A DNA stretch of 64,000 nucleotides from Sporosarcina sp. FSL K6-1522 (GCF_038622445.1 NZ_CP152019.1:310001-374000); one strand, 5' to 3'; positions 1-8,879 are shown, counted from the stretch's first letter. The notes: generated by a model from the sequence alone, not told the origin. Translations and numbers: made by a program.

Positions 1-53
1 AAGTATAACATTCAAAATAGAGAATTTTCATGCAAACCTTCCTCGTAGAGTCA

Positions 54-92
54 CAAAAAAACCGCCAAGGAACTACATCTCTTCCTCAACGG
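54..92 (-). terminator. Intrinsic terminator after tatA
   Basis: On the minus strand an 11-bp stem (positions 82-92 with 62-72, several G-U pairs) is followed directly by a run of T. It lies just past the tatA stop and would end the gluconate-dehydrogenase/tatA transcript. Confidence 0.7.
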
Positions 93-114
93 ATCTTTTG
101 TTATTCGCCATTGC

Positions 115-318
115 TTATAGATCAATACGCTTCTTCTCTGTTTCCTTTGGGGCTGCTACTTCTTCATCATCGATAATATCCCGTGCTGACTTCTTAAATT
201 CTGCCAGCGTCTTCCCTACTGCCGCTCCTACTTCGGGCAGTTTTCTTGGCCCGAATAAGATAAGGACAATAACAAGGATGATGATCAAACCCGGTACGCC
301 AATACTCGCCAAACTCAT
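115..318 (-). CDS. tatA: Twin-arginine translocase subunit TatA
   Basis: 67-aa protein with the TatA/TatE layout: a short N-terminal membrane helix (residues about 7-22), the FGPRKLPE hinge at the membrane surface, an amphipathic helix, then a charged acidic/basic tail. TatA oligomers form the pore through which folded proteins with twin-arginine signals cross the membrane. It is the last gene on the minus strand after a two-gene dehydrogenase whose small subunit carries an SRRDFLK signal, so it is probably a dedicated TatA for that enzyme, like the TatAd/TatCd pairing of B. subtilis. No tatC is visible here; it may lie outside the window or elsewhere in the genome. Length is normal for the family. 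Confidence 0.95.
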   Translation of the reverse strand: MSLASIGVPGLIIILVIVLILFGPRKLPEVGAAVGKTLAEFKKSARDIIDDEEVAAPKETEKKRIDL

Positions 319-339
319 TGTCTAGGACTCCCTTCCTGT

Positions 340-380
340 ATCAATTACGCCCCCATAGAAATGGGAGGCTTCAGCTGAAA
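340..380. repeat. Dispersed ATCAATTACGCC repeat, short copy
   Basis: Between tatA and the GMC oxidoreductase, ATCAATTACGCC is followed after a short spacer by GGAGGCTT and CTGAAAT. The same words occur in order at 9005-9108, and related copies sit at 49626-49776 and 51397-51450. This is the shortest copy. Confidence 0.5.
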
Positions 381-384
381 TAAG

Positions 385-2097
385 TTATACAAGTGATCCG
401 CCATTTTTACTGTATTTCACGATGCCTTCAGCCGCACGATAAGCGAGTGCACCAACCGTTCCCGTTGGATTGTAACCACCATTATGCGCAAAATTCCCGG
501 CACCTACGACAAAGAGATTTTCAGCATCCCAATGCTGTAATTGTGTGTTGACCACACTCGTATCGCGATCTGCGCCCATAATCGTGCCGCCTGTATTATG
601 CGTCGTCTGGTACGGGACAATGTCATAATTCGTCAATGGATTCCCCGGCATCACCGTCTTCGCACCCATTTCCTTCATAATGGCCGCAGATTTCTCCGTC
701 AAATACTTATGCAAGTTTCGATCCTGTTCTGTGAAATTGTACGTCAACTGAAGCAACGGAACGCCGTACGCATCTTTGTAATTCGGATCGAGCGACAAGA
801 AGTTTTCCTTATGTGGAATGGAAGCACCTTGGCCACCAATACTCAATGTGCGCGTATAATTGTAAATCGATTGCTTCTTAAATTCCGAACCCCAAACAGG
901 CGTATCAGGTGGAAGCGGGTTAGACGCAATCGGCCTCACACCTGTTTGCGTAATCGACATGCTCGCTCCATGGATGAAATCTAAATCTGTATGATCGAAA
1001 TTGTCACCATTTAAGTCATCAATCGTCATCCCTAGTGACCCGGCACCCATGAAGACGTTCATTTGCTCGTCAAAGAAACCTGTTGCGCCTGGTAATATTT
1101 GATAACCATAGTTTTTGCCTAATGTTCCTCTACCAGTATCCGGATCATACATCTCTCCGATGCCCGACACCATGAGTAGCTTGGCATTATTCATCACATA
1201 ACTTGTAAGCACAACCACTTCAGCCGGCTGGATAAATTCTTCGCCTGTTTGCGTGTCGATGTACTTTACGCCTGTTACCTTATTGCCTGTTTTCATTACT
1301 TCCACCACATTCGCATGAAAACGGACATCGTAATTGCCTGTTTTTTGTGCAGTTGGAATAACTGTCACCTCGGCAGTCGTTTTCGCACCGTATTCGCAGC
1401 CAAAACGCTCACAAAAGCCGCAATATTGGCATTGGGCAAGCGATTCACCATCTGGATTGGTGTAGGCTTCAGATAGATTAGCCGATGGTAGCATAAACGG
1501 CGTGTAACCGAGCTTACTTGTTGCCGTTTCAAATTTTTTCAGAATCGGTGTTTTCTTCATCGGCGGAGTCGGAAAATCAGAAGTACGCTTACCCCAGAAA
1601 GGGTTTTTGTCTTCTCCAGAGATGCCCGCCATCTTTTCAAATTTATCGAAATAAGGCTCTAGCTCATCGTATGTAACACCCCAATCTTGCAGCAAATAGT
1701 CACTGGAGAGCTTGTCTTTCCCATATTTCTCATCTGTTAAGGTTTTGATTTCAAAATCATACGGTAGAAAACGCCATGTATGGCCATTCCAATGCGTACC
1801 CGAACCGCCGAGCCCTTCACCTAGCAGAAACGAACCCATCTGTCGCATCGGCAGTGCACGCATTTTCCGATCATTTCGAAACGTAATCGTTTCCTTCGCC
1901 AGATTTTGCATTAAATCATAACGCATCGCGTAACGAAACTCATCATGAATTAATGAAAAATCCGCCGTCCCTCTCGATTTCCCTCGCTCTAACCCAATTA
2001 CTTTCAATCCTGCCTTGGCACATTCCGCACCAATGATTCCGCCACCCCAACCAACACCAACCGTCACGACATCTACTTTTTCCAATGTTGTTACCAT
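385..2097 (-). CDS. GMC-family flavoprotein, gluconate 2-dehydrogenase-like large subunit
   Basis: 570-aa FAD-dependent oxidoreductase of the GMC family, in the branch of membrane-bound gluconate/sorbose-type dehydrogenases. Seen: an N-terminal Rossmann FAD motif (GVGWGGGIIGAE, about residues 15-26), a cysteine cluster CQYCGFCERFGCE near residue 222 typical of this branch, and a C-terminal GMC_oxred_C region with the active-site histidine in THNTGG and the closing GYNPTGTVGALAYRAAEG. It has no export signal of its own; the upstream gene encodes a Tat-signal small subunit and ends 11 bp before this start, so the complex is probably exported folded by hitchhiking. The usual cytochrome c third subunit is not present nearby. 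Substrate (a sugar or sugar acid) cannot be fixed from sequence. Confidence 0.9.
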   Translation of the reverse strand: MVTTLEKVDVVTVGVGWGGGIIGAECAKAGLKVIGLERGKSRGTADFSLIHDEFRYAMRYDLMQNLAKETITFRNDRKMRALPMRQMGSFLLGEGLGGSGTHWNGHTWRFLPYDFEIKTLTDEKYGKDKLSSDYLLQDWGVTYDELEPYFDKFEKMAGISGEDKNPFWGKRTSDFPTPPMKKTPILKKFETATSKLGYTPFMLPSANLSEAYTNPDGESLAQCQYCGFCERFGCEYGAKTTAEVTVIPTAQKTGNYDVRFHANVVEVMKTGNKVTGVKYIDTQTGEEFIQPAEVVVLTSYVMNNAKLLMVSGIGEMYDPDTGRGTLGKNYGYQILPGATGFFDEQMNVFMGAGSLGMTIDDLNGDNFDHTDLDFIHGASMSITQTGVRPIASNPLPPDTPVWGSEFKKQSIYNYTRTLSIGGQGASIPHKENFLSLDPNYKDAYGVPLLQLTYNFTEQDRNLHKYLTEKSAAIMKEMGAKTVMPGNPLTNYDIVPYQTTHNTGGTIMGADRDTSVVNTQLQHWDAENLFVVGAGNFAHNGGYNPTGTVGALAYRAAEGIVKYSKNGGSLV

Positions 2098-2108
2098 ATA
2101 ATAGCCCC

Positions 2109-2858
2109 TTAATGTTCCATATTGCTTAGCGATTTCAGATCGTATTTCATGAATTTTTCACTCTCAATATCCGCCAGATAGGTCATTTGATTGCCCGGGA
2201 AATCCTTCATACGCCATGCTTCCATATTGATGTTGCCGTTATAAATCGGGTCCGCATAAGCTCCTTCTAGCGTCGCTTGGCGAAGAACCTTAAAGAAGTA
2301 CTCTGAAGATACACCTCTCATCTCCACTTCGTTCTTTTGGAATGCCGTAATGATTTCATCCATCTGACTACCTTCAAGCTGGACGAATTTTTTATCGAAG
2401 CGTTTTTTTGCTTCCTCTTCCATCTTCAAAATACCTTGCCGAAACATTTCCGCTCGCGTCAAACTACTTTGATAGCCTTGCGTAGATTCCCCGGCAAAAA
2501 AAGGACCTTGCATATACTCCTTGACGTTACTGCCATAATTCCCTGCTAACTGGTTGTCGATGAAATACGGTACACCAAGTCCGATTGCACCCGGCCCTAG
2601 GTCATCCTCTGGGAAAATCCGTTCAACAGCCTGAGACAATACATTGAACTCGGCCATCGTTTGAAAAAACATCAGGCCTCGATTGTTCGCAACTTCATGC
2701 GTCTCACCACCACCTTTCGTTCCCGCAACCTTGCCTTCCTTTTTGACGTTATAACCAACAAGGCCACCAATGAGCCCCCCTCCTACAAGAGCTCCTGTCG
2801 CCACACCAGTCGTCTTGAGAAAATCCCTTCTCGATAAACCTTTCTTGTCATCCGCCAT
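2109..2858 (-). CDS. Gluconate 2-dehydrogenase subunit 3 family protein with Tat signal
   Basis: 249-aa small subunit of a gluconate 2-dehydrogenase-type complex. The N-terminus has a clear twin-arginine signal (SRRDFLK, residues 9-15) followed by a glycine-rich hydrophobic stretch (about 17-35). The body matches the subunit 3 pattern, with an early helix around NVLSQAVERIFPEDD and a conserved GVPYFIDNQLAG. Its known role is to bind and escort the flavoprotein subunit across the membrane. It is first in the operon with the GMC flavoprotein (11 bp downstream) and tatA. The start has a good GGAGG site a few bases upstream. Electron acceptor is unknown. Confidence 0.9.
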   Translation of the reverse strand: MADDKKGLSRRDFLKTTGVATGALVGGGLIGGLVGYNVKKEGKVAGTKGGGETHEVANNRGLMFFQTMAEFNVLSQAVERIFPEDDLGPGAIGLGVPYFIDNQLAGNYGSNVKEYMQGPFFAGESTQGYQSSLTRAEMFRQGILKMEEEAKKRFDKKFVQLEGSQMDEIITAFQKNEVEMRGVSSEYFFKVLRQATLEGAYADPIYNGNINMEAWRMKDFPGNQMTYLADIESEKFMKYDLKSLSNMEH

Positions 2859-3065
2859 CTCTCGTCCTCCTTTACTTCGTCAAATACGCTTACTAGGTGC
2901 TTCCGCGCCATTTATGTCGTTATTCATAGGGTTAGCCTATCTAGCCTAAAGCATGCCAATCCTATCCAACTTTCATACAAGTACTTGCAATTTTTTCAAC
3001 GCCCCTCTCTATCTTCAACACAAATTCCGTTATATACTGAAAAAAATGCGTGAGGAGGATTCGTT

Positions 3066-4076
3066 ATGAAACGTCTTATCCTATTGTTCCTGCTATTGCT
3101 TGCTACAGGCTGTATAGCACAAGAGCAGCCCACTTCAGGGCCCCCTCTCTATCAGGCTGAAAAAGTAGCAACGGCACTCAAAGCACCTTGGTCGATTCAA
3201 CACGTAGATCAGACCTTTTTCATCTCCGAGAGAGCTGGAGCCATTGTAAAAATTACTCAAGATGGACAACAGCTCCGTGAAGACGTCCACCTCTCGGCAC
3301 CCCTAGCATCCGTCGCTGAATCAGGATTGCTCGGCTTCACGTTAAAAAAAGATTTCCCAGAATCGCATGAGGCGTTCGCCTACTACACCTACGATAAAGA
3401 AGGCACCCCCATCAACCGCATTGTGACGTTGCGTTACGATGGAACTTCTTGGCATGAACAAGCTATCCTGCTCGACAATATCGAATCCGGTCCTGTCCAT
3501 CACGGCGGGCGACTGGCGCTCTCTCCTGATGGTGTATTGTACGCAACGATCGGCGACGGAGCCACCCCTGAAACAGCACAAGATCCCGCATCCTACAATG
3601 GGAAAATCATTCGCTTCACCCCCAACAATACCGTCGAAATCGTTAGCACTGGGCATCGCAATCCGCAAGGACTCGCCTGGGATAAAAACGGACGATTGTT
3701 TGCATCCGAGCATGGGCAATCCGCAAATGATGAAATCAACCAGATTGAAACAGGCAACAACTACGGTTGGCCCATTATTGAAGGTACTGAGACGGCAGTG
3801 GGTATGCAAACACCGCTTCTGACATCCGGCTCCAACGAAACATGGGCCCCCTCTGGCATGACTTTTCATGATGGATTATTGTACGTTGCCGCACTGCGAG
3901 GAGAAGCCATTCTCGTCATTGATCCTCAAAATGGCAAGTTGCTACAAGAAATTGAGGGCTACGGCCGCATTCGAGACGTCTTTTCAGACGGCGAGTCGCT
4001 GTATTTCATCACAAACAACACAGATGGACGTGGGCAACCTATGGCAGATGATGATGCGCTGTATAGATTGAATTAA
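3066..4076 (+). CDS. PQQ-dependent sugar dehydrogenase-like lipoprotein (YliI/sGDH family)
   Basis: 336-aa six-bladed beta-propeller of the glucose/sorbosone dehydrogenase family. The N-terminus is a lipoprotein signal with cysteine in LLATGC (about residue 16), so the enzyme should be anchored on the outer face of the membrane. Family-typical segments: HHGGRLALSPDGVLYATIGDG near residue 145 (split here as HHGGRLAL and DGVLYATIGDG), GHRNPQGLAWD, ASEHGQ, and GNNYGWP. Known members oxidise aldose sugars using PQQ. Good SD (GAGGAGG) upstream of the ATG. It is divergent from the gluconate-dehydrogenase operon, suggesting a shared theme of periplasmic-side sugar oxidation. PQQ synthesis genes are not in the window, so cofactor use is uncertain. 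Confidence 0.85.
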   Translation: MKRLILLFLLLLATGCIAQEQPTSGPPLYQAEKVATALKAPWSIQHVDQTFFISERAGAIVKITQDGQQLREDVHLSAPLASVAESGLLGFTLKKDFPESHEAFAYYTYDKEGTPINRIVTLRYDGTSWHEQAILLDNIESGPVHHGGRLALSPDGVLYATIGDGATPETAQDPASYNGKIIRFTPNNTVEIVSTGHRNPQGLAWDKNGRLFASEHGQSANDEINQIETGNNYGWPIIEGTETAVGMQTPLLTSGSNETWAPSGMTFHDGLLYVAALRGEAILVIDPQNGKLLQEIEGYGRIRDVFSDGESLYFITNNTDGRGQPMADDDALYRLN

Positions 4077-4088
4077 ATGAATATCCCC

Positions 4089-4116
4089 TTGCCAGCAACC
4101 GAAATTATGGTATAGT
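4089..4116 (+). promoter_or_regulatory. Promoter of the thi operon
   Basis: TTGCCA (4089-4094), a 16-bp spacer and TATAGT (4111-4116) give a sigma-A type promoter about 30 bp before the TPP riboswitch. Confidence 0.6.
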
Positions 4117-4143
4117 GGAGTTGAAAATTGAATTATATTTTTG

Positions 4144-4233
4144 CCACTAGGGGTGTCTTCTGTAAGACTGAGACGCATATGCATATGCGGACCCTTGGAA
4201 CCTGATCTGGATCATACCAGCGTAGGGAAGTGG
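4144..4233 (+). promoter_or_regulatory. TPP (THI-box) riboswitch
   Basis: All conserved THI-box words are present in order: GGGGTGTC, CTGAGA, a variable stem (CGCATATGCATATGCG), ACCCTTGGAACCTGAT, then CTGG..ACCAGCGTAGGGAAGTGG. The closing P1 helix pairs CCACT (4144-4148) with AGTGG (4229-4233). It controls thiM-thiD-thiE-thiW through the terminator just downstream: bound thiamine pyrophosphate should favour termination. Confidence 0.97.
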
Positions 4234-4268
4234 GACCGCGCCGATAATTTGTTAACCAAACCATCATG

Positions 4269-4304
4269 GCCGCTTCCTAACTACGTTCAGGAGGCGGCTT
4301 TTTT
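4269..4304 (+). terminator. Riboswitch-controlled terminator
   Basis: GCCGCTTCCT (4269-4278) pairs with AGGAGGCGGC (4289-4298), one G-U, followed by TTTTTT. It sits between the TPP aptamer and thiM and is the expected off-state of the switch. Confidence 0.9.
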
Positions 4305-4338
4305 GTTTTCAAAAATTAGGAGTGGAGGAATGAATCAC

Positions 4339-5130
4339 ATGACCCATCAACACCTCGTACAACAACTACGCGAGCAACAACCACTCGTGCATTGCATCAC
4401 TAATATCGTTGTGGCCAATTTCCAAGCGAATGGACTGCTAGCCCTCGGGGCATCCCCCGTCATGGCAGATGCAGTGGAAGAAGCTGCGGAAATCGCAGCG
4501 ATTGCCTCGTGTACCGTATTAAATATTGGCACACTCAAACAACACACCGTGGACGCCATGCTATTGGCAGGAAAAAGCGCTAATGAGTACGGCGTTCCCG
4601 TTGTGCTCGATCCGGTCGGCGCAGGTGCAACTAGCTTCCGTAAAACATCCGTCTTACGCATCTTAGAAGAAGTAGATGTCACACTCATCCGTTGCAATGC
4701 GGGCGAACTTGCGGCCATCGCAGGTGTGCAATGGCAAGCAAAAGGCGTCGATGCAGGCGAAGGCGATGCCGATTTGACTGCACTTGCGGAGCAGGTTGCT
4801 AAAAACCATCACTGTATCGTCGCCGTGACAGGTGTCAGAGATATCGTCACCGATGGCCAAGAGACAATTCATATTACAGGTGGTCATCCACTTATGTCTC
4901 GCATCACTGGATCAGGCTGTCTACTGAGTTCCGTAGCGGGTGCTTTTTTGGCAATGGCAGCTGGCAAACCGCTAGAAGCAGTTGCCACCGCCTTAACTTT
5001 TTATAAACAAGCCGGAGAAATAGCAGCGGCACAAGCTTCAGGACCTGGTGATTTTCAAACTCACTTTTTAAATGCGCTGTATGCGTTAGACAAACAGGAT
5101 ATTCATCAAAATGGAGGTGCGATCGTATGA
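4339..5130 (+). CDS. thiM: Hydroxyethylthiazole kinase ThiM
   Basis: About 263 aa. Phosphorylates 4-methyl-5-(2-hydroxyethyl)thiazole in thiamine salvage. Diagnostic stretches: PLVHCITN, NGLLALGASPVMADA near the N-terminus, VVLDPVGAGAT, and the anion-hole motif ITGSGCLLSS near the C-terminus. The ATG at 4339 is preferred: GGAGG at 4324-4328 is about 10 bases upstream, while the in-frame ATG at 4330 is too close to it; longer readings would run back through the riboswitch. First gene of the thi operon; its stop overlaps the thiD start (ATGA). Confidence 0.96.
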   Translation: MTHQHLVQQLREQQPLVHCITNIVVANFQANGLLALGASPVMADAVEEAAEIAAIASCTVLNIGTLKQHTVDAMLLAGKSANEYGVPVVLDPVGAGATSFRKTSVLRILEEVDVTLIRCNAGELAAIAGVQWQAKGVDAGEGDADLTALAEQVAKNHHCIVAVTGVRDIVTDGQETIHITGGHPLMSRITGSGCLLSSVAGAFLAMAAGKPLEAVATALTFYKQAGEIAAAQASGPGDFQTHFLNALYALDKQDIHQNGGAIV

Positions 5131-5960
5131 CAAACGTTGCCATGACAATAGCTGGCTCAGATAGTGGAGGCGGCGCAGGCATTCAGGCCGATTTGAAAAC
5201 ATTTCAGGAATTGGGGGTCTTCGGCACATCCGCATTGACTGCCGTAACAGCACAAAATACGCTCGGCGTCCACGGCGTCTATCCGATTGATGCAGATGGC
5301 GTCACTGCGCAAATGCGCGCAGTACTCGACGATTTCAATGTGGGAGCAGTAAAAACAGGTATGCTCTTTTCGGCTGAAATCATTCGAGCCGTGGCAGAGA
5401 CACTTCGGGCATATGCATCACCAACGCTCATTATCGACCCGGTCATGATTGCCAAAGGCGGTGCTTCACTGTTATTAGATGAAGCCGTGGAGGCATTGAA
5501 AACGGATTTAATTCCATTAGCAACGGTCATTACACCGAATATTCCAGAGGCCGAAGTATTAGCAGGCATGCCAATTGAGACAGATGCAGACGTTGTCAAG
5601 GCTGCGGAACGCATTTTGCAGTTAGGCGCAAAGGCAGTCGTTATGAAAGGCGGGCATCGTCAACAGACCGCCTTTGCAGAAGATCTATTTCTTGCGGCGA
5701 ACGGTGAGCGCTATACAATCCGCTCCGAATGGATTGACACCAAAGATACGCATGGCACGGGCTGTACATTTTCTGCAGCACTGACTGCACGAATCGCACA
5801 AGGCATGCCGATTGCTGATGCTGTAATCGATGCTAAACGCTTTATCCAAGCGGCGATTGCTGATGGGCTAGATCTCGGTGCTGGACATGGACCGACGAAT
5901 CATTGGGCATATAAGCGCGGTGGCGAAGTTGCACAGAAAGAAGGCGTAGTCATTGATTAA
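5127..5960 (+). CDS. thiD: Hydroxymethylpyrimidine/phosphomethylpyrimidine kinase ThiD
   Basis: 277-aa ribokinase-fold enzyme that phosphorylates HMP and HMP-phosphate to give HMP-PP for thiamine synthesis. Motifs seen: N-terminal IAGSDSGGGAGIQADLKTF (HMP binding), NVGAVKTGML, IDPVMIAKGG, TPNIPEAE, VVMKGGH, and the C-terminal anion hole DTHGTGCTFSAAL. Length is normal. Translationally coupled to thiM (4-bp overlap) and to thiE (8-bp overlap), so these salvage enzymes are made together under the TPP riboswitch. Confidence 0.97.
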   Translation: MTNVAMTIAGSDSGGGAGIQADLKTFQELGVFGTSALTAVTAQNTLGVHGVYPIDADGVTAQMRAVLDDFNVGAVKTGMLFSAEIIRAVAETLRAYASPTLIIDPVMIAKGGASLLLDEAVEALKTDLIPLATVITPNIPEAEVLAGMPIETDADVVKAAERILQLGAKAVVMKGGHRQQTAFAEDLFLAANGERYTIRSEWIDTKDTHGTGCTFSAALTARIAQGMPIADAVIDAKRFIQAAIADGLDLGAGHGPTNHWAYKRGGEVAQKEGVVID

Positions 5961-6606
5961 ACAACAATTGCAGTTGTATTTCATTATGGGTAGTAACAAT
6001 GTGGCCACGTCCGATCCATTGGAGGTACTAGAAGAGGCATTGCATGGTGGGGTAACCTGTTTTCAATTAAGGGAAAAAGGACCTGACGCTTTAGTCGGCG
6101 ATGAAAAACAGCGTTTCGCCGAAGCATGCAAAGCACTTTGTCAGCAGTATCAAGTGCCCTTTATCGTCAATGACGACGTGGATTTGGCAATTGCAGTCGA
6201 TGCAGACGGCGTGCATGTTGGACAGGATGATGAAACAGCAAAAAGTGTGCGCGAACGCATCGGAAAAGATAAAATTCTAGGCGTTTCCGTGCATAACGAA
6301 GAGGAAATGCGAACAGCTATCGCAGTCGGTGCCGATTATGTTGGCATGGGGCCTGTCTATGCTACTTCGTCAAAAGCAGATGCAAAGCCCGTCTCCGGAA
6401 CCGTTTTGATTCGTGAGATGACGGCATCATATCCCGACTTACCAATTGTCGGCATTGGCGGCATTACAGCGGCGAACTTTGCACCCGTTTTAACAGCAGG
6501 CGCGGCAGGTGTCTCCCTCATTTCAGCTATTGCTTCCGCTGAAGACCCTTATGGGGCTGCTCGGCAGTTTAAAGACGCCATCCAACAGGAGGTTCAACTA
6601 TCGTGA
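5953..6606 (+). CDS. thiE: Thiamine-phosphate synthase ThiE
   Basis: 217-aa TIM-barrel enzyme joining HMP-PP and thiazole phosphate to thiamine monophosphate. Motifs: FQLREKG (pyrophosphate contact), PFIVNDDVDLAIAVDADGVHVGQDD, GVSVHNEEE, DYVGMGPVYAT and IVGIGGIT. Starts at TTG (5953), overlapping the thiD stop by 8 bases; the reading begins MIKQQLQLYF, the right distance from the first barrel strand. Its end overlaps the GTG start of thiW by 4 bases. With ThiM and ThiD it completes a thiamine salvage route; de novo thiazole genes are absent here. Confidence 0.96.
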   Translation: MIKQQLQLYFIMGSNNVATSDPLEVLEEALHGGVTCFQLREKGPDALVGDEKQRFAEACKALCQQYQVPFIVNDDVDLAIAVDADGVHVGQDDETAKSVRERIGKDKILGVSVHNEEEMRTAIAVGADYVGMGPVYATSSKADAKPVSGTVLIREMTASYPDLPIVGIGGITAANFAPVLTAGAAGVSLISAIASAEDPYGAARQFKDAIQQEVQLS

Positions 6607-7091
6607 CTACACGCAAAATGGTCATCATGACGATGTTCGTTGCCATTGCAGTAGCCGGCTCTACCTTTGTTTACTTTCCAGCGGGTATCGCGAGGGCTTA
6701 TCCGATTCAGCATGCTGTCAATGTCATCGCAGCCGTCATGCTCGGCCCCATTCCAGCGGTCATCATTGCTTTTCTAACTGGACTCATTCGCATACTAACA
6801 GGCACGGGCTCATTACTCGCATTTCCAGGCGGTATGATTGGCGCGTTACTTGCTGGTATTCTTTATAAATATTTCGGCAAAACGTGGCTTGCAGCCGTTG
6901 GGGAAATGGTTGGAACCGGCATCATCGCCTCACTACTTGCAGTCCCCTATGCAAAAATACTGATGGGCACAACGGCTACAGCCTTCTTCTTCATGCCGCC
7001 CTTTTTGGTATCGAGTATCAGTGGTGCATTGCTCGGCTTAGTGCTCGTTGCACGCTTACAACGCACACAAATTAAACAGCTATCGGTATGA
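6603..7091 (+). CDS. thiW: ThiW, ECF-transporter substrate-binding (S) component
   Basis: 162-aa integral membrane protein with about five hydrophobic helices, matching ThiW. Typical stretches are FPAGIARAYPIQHAVNVIAAVMLGP (written here in parts: FPAGIARAYPIQH, VIAAVMLGP) and GTGSLLAFPGGMIGALLAG. ThiW is thought to bind the thiamine thiazole moiety and work with shared EcfA/EcfA'/EcfT energising proteins encoded elsewhere. Start GTG at 6603 with AGGAGG a few bases upstream, overlapping thiE. Position at the end of a riboswitch-controlled salvage operon fits thiazole uptake feeding ThiM. Confidence 0.92.
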   Translation: MTTRKMVIMTMFVAIAVAGSTFVYFPAGIARAYPIQHAVNVIAAVMLGPIPAVIIAFLTGLIRILTGTGSLLAFPGGMIGALLAGILYKYFGKTWLAAVGEMVGTGIIASLLAVPYAKILMGTTATAFFFMPPFLVSSISGALLGLVLVARLQRTQIKQLSV

Positions 7092-7142
7092 TGAAATAGC
7101 AATGGCTGCCTACATAAATGAGGCGGCCATTGCTATGCATAC

Positions 7143-8819
7143 CTATTTCCCAGGAAATTCTCTTAAGCGCCTACTCAATTCATTAAAAGTACGATCCAAC
7201 TCTGCATACTTTGCATCTCCCGGTTTCATCAAACTCAACTTCCCTAACACAGCTTGCAACTCCGTTTCCAAACGCAAGCGCTCCTCCGCCGTCTTTTCTG
7301 GTTGGACCGCAGTTCCGCGCCCTTGCCATTCCTGAAAGGTCAGTGGCACTTTCTGAATAGTTCCCTTGTCAAACACCAGCAGCCCATCTGCTATTCGTTC
7401 CGTAAAGTAACGGTCATGCGAAGCAAACAACAATGTCCCCGGGAACGTCTCCAACGTCTTTTCCAACTCTTCTCTTGCAGGTAAATCCAAATGATTCGTC
7501 GGTTCATCCAAAATCAAGACATCTGTCCCTTCCAGGATAAAACGCATCAACTTCACTTTCACACGCTCACCCATACTTAGTGCGGACAATGGCAACTTCC
7601 AATGCCCTTGTGTGAACCCAAGATTCATCAAATTCGCCCGAATCATTCCTTGCTCCTCAAACGTATTAGCATGAAAATATGCTGCCATCGTCAACTCATC
7701 CGGCAAATCGAGCACCGTCTGACTCAAATAGCCAATCGTCATCCCTGCCGTCTTCCACAAATCACCGTCATACGTCTCTTCCCCAAGGATCATCCGAAAC
7801 AGCGTCGATTTTCCAGCACCATTTGAGCCCACAAGGCCAATCCGTTCCCCTGCTTGCATGGTAAACGACACATTTTCAAACAACGTATGCTCACCAAATG
7901 CCTTTCCAACCTTCTTCAACTCCAGTACCCGTTTCCCCTTTTTCTTCTGCCCTTTGACGTCAAAAGACACACTCACTTCATCTTCTGGTTTGTCGATACG
8001 CTCCTTCTCCAACTCCCCCTCCAACCGCTTGCGCTTCGAGCGAATTTGCACATCACGCTTTTTCGCCTTCATTCGGAAGTATTCCTTCCCTCCCATCATT
8101 CCTCCGCCTTTTTTCGTCGATTCCGCGTGTGCTTTCGCCGACCAATCCCCTAACGCATCAAGCTGCTCTTCCACCCGCGCAATCTTGCGCTGTTGCTGTT
8201 CATAATGCTTCTGATGAGCTTCCCGATCAGCAGCTTTCTTCTTGCGATAATACGTATAATTCCCTTTGTATACCGTCAACTTGCCATACTCAATCTCAAA
8301 AACGATATCCGCTGTTTGATCTATAAAATACCGGTCATGTGACACGATGATATACGTGCGCTTATCCTTCTTAACTAGCTGAATCAACTCTTCCAAGCTG
8401 TCACTATCCAAATGATTTGTCGGCTCATCCAACAACACTAGCGAACTCTTTTCAGCAAACGCAGCAGATAGGCGCAACTTCATCCGCTCGCCACCACTCG
8501 CAGAATCGTACACGACCCGTTCAGGTACTTTCCACTTCTTCCGATACAACTGCGTCTCTGCCTGTTCCCAATCCACCCTACTTTCAACTTCCTGTTCCTG
8601 CCTAAAATACGTTACAGACGGCGCCTTACCATTCCAACTAATCAAACCCGATGTCGGTACATGCTCTCCTGCCAACAATGAAAGTAACGTCGTCTTCCCC
8701 GCACCATTCGCCCCAACAATCGCAATGCAAGCCCCTTCTGGAATATCAGCAGACACCCTATCGAAAATCACCGTTTCACCATGCACAACGGATAACTCAT
8801 TTAACGTTCCTAATAGCAT
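7143..8819 (-). CDS. vmlR: ABC-F ribosome-protection ATPase, VmlR/Vga-type
   Basis: About 558 aa, two ABC ATPase domains and no membrane domain. First domain: Walker A GANGAGKTT, signature SGGERMKLR, Walker B VLLDEPTNHLD. Second: GSNGAGKST, SMGERVKVK, LILDEPTNHLD. The inter-domain linker (rich in Lys/Arg, with SAKAHAESTKKGGG) and the C-terminal AVLGKLSLMKPGDAKYAELD helix closely resemble my recollection of B. subtilis VmlR. Such proteins bind the ribosomal E site and dislodge lincosamides, streptogramin A and pleuromutilins. ATG 8819 is preferred, 8 bases after GAGGAGGA; the ATG at 8825 abuts it. The long leader with a terminator supports drug-induced expression. Drug spectrum cannot be read from sequence. 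Confidence 0.88.
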   Translation of the reverse strand: MLLGTLNELSVVHGETVIFDRVSADIPEGACIAIVGANGAGKTTLLSLLAGEHVPTSGLISWNGKAPSVTYFRQEQEVESRVDWEQAETQLYRKKWKVPERVVYDSASGGERMKLRLSAAFAEKSSLVLLDEPTNHLDSDSLEELIQLVKKDKRTYIIVSHDRYFIDQTADIVFEIEYGKLTVYKGNYTYYRKKKAADREAHQKHYEQQQRKIARVEEQLDALGDWSAKAHAESTKKGGGMMGGKEYFRMKAKKRDVQIRSKRKRLEGELEKERIDKPEDEVSVSFDVKGQKKKGKRVLELKKVGKAFGEHTLFENVSFTMQAGERIGLVGSNGAGKSTLFRMILGEETYDGDLWKTAGMTIGYLSQTVLDLPDELTMAAYFHANTFEEQGMIRANLMNLGFTQGHWKLPLSALSMGERVKVKLMRFILEGTDVLILDEPTNHLDLPAREELEKTLETFPGTLLFASHDRYFTERIADGLLVFDKGTIQKVPLTFQEWQGRGTAVQPEKTAEERLRLETELQAVLGKLSLMKPGDAKYAELDRTFNELSRRLREFPGK

Positions 8820-8844
8820 AGCCATTCCTCCTCAAACAGAGGGA

Positions 8845-8879
8845 CAAAAAATCCCTCCGAAATCATAATCGGAAGGATT
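8845..8879 (-). terminator. Attenuator hairpin before the ABC-F gene
   Basis: Minus strand: AATCCTTCCGA (8879-8869) pairs with TCGGAGGGATT (8860-8850), 11 bp with one G-U pair, followed by five T. It ends only about 20 bases before the SD/start of the ABC-F gene and over 300 nt after the promoter, the classic position of an antibiotic-responsive attenuator. Confidence 0.8.

Noticed and set aside
541..984. Long plus-strand frame opposite the GMC gene
   Set aside because: Shadow frame of a clear flavoprotein gene; composition is rich in Arg/Cys/His as expected of a reverse frame.
4141..4338. Upstream extension of thiM from a TTG at 4141
   Set aside because: It reads straight through the TPP riboswitch and its terminator; the SD and family N-terminus place the start at 4339.
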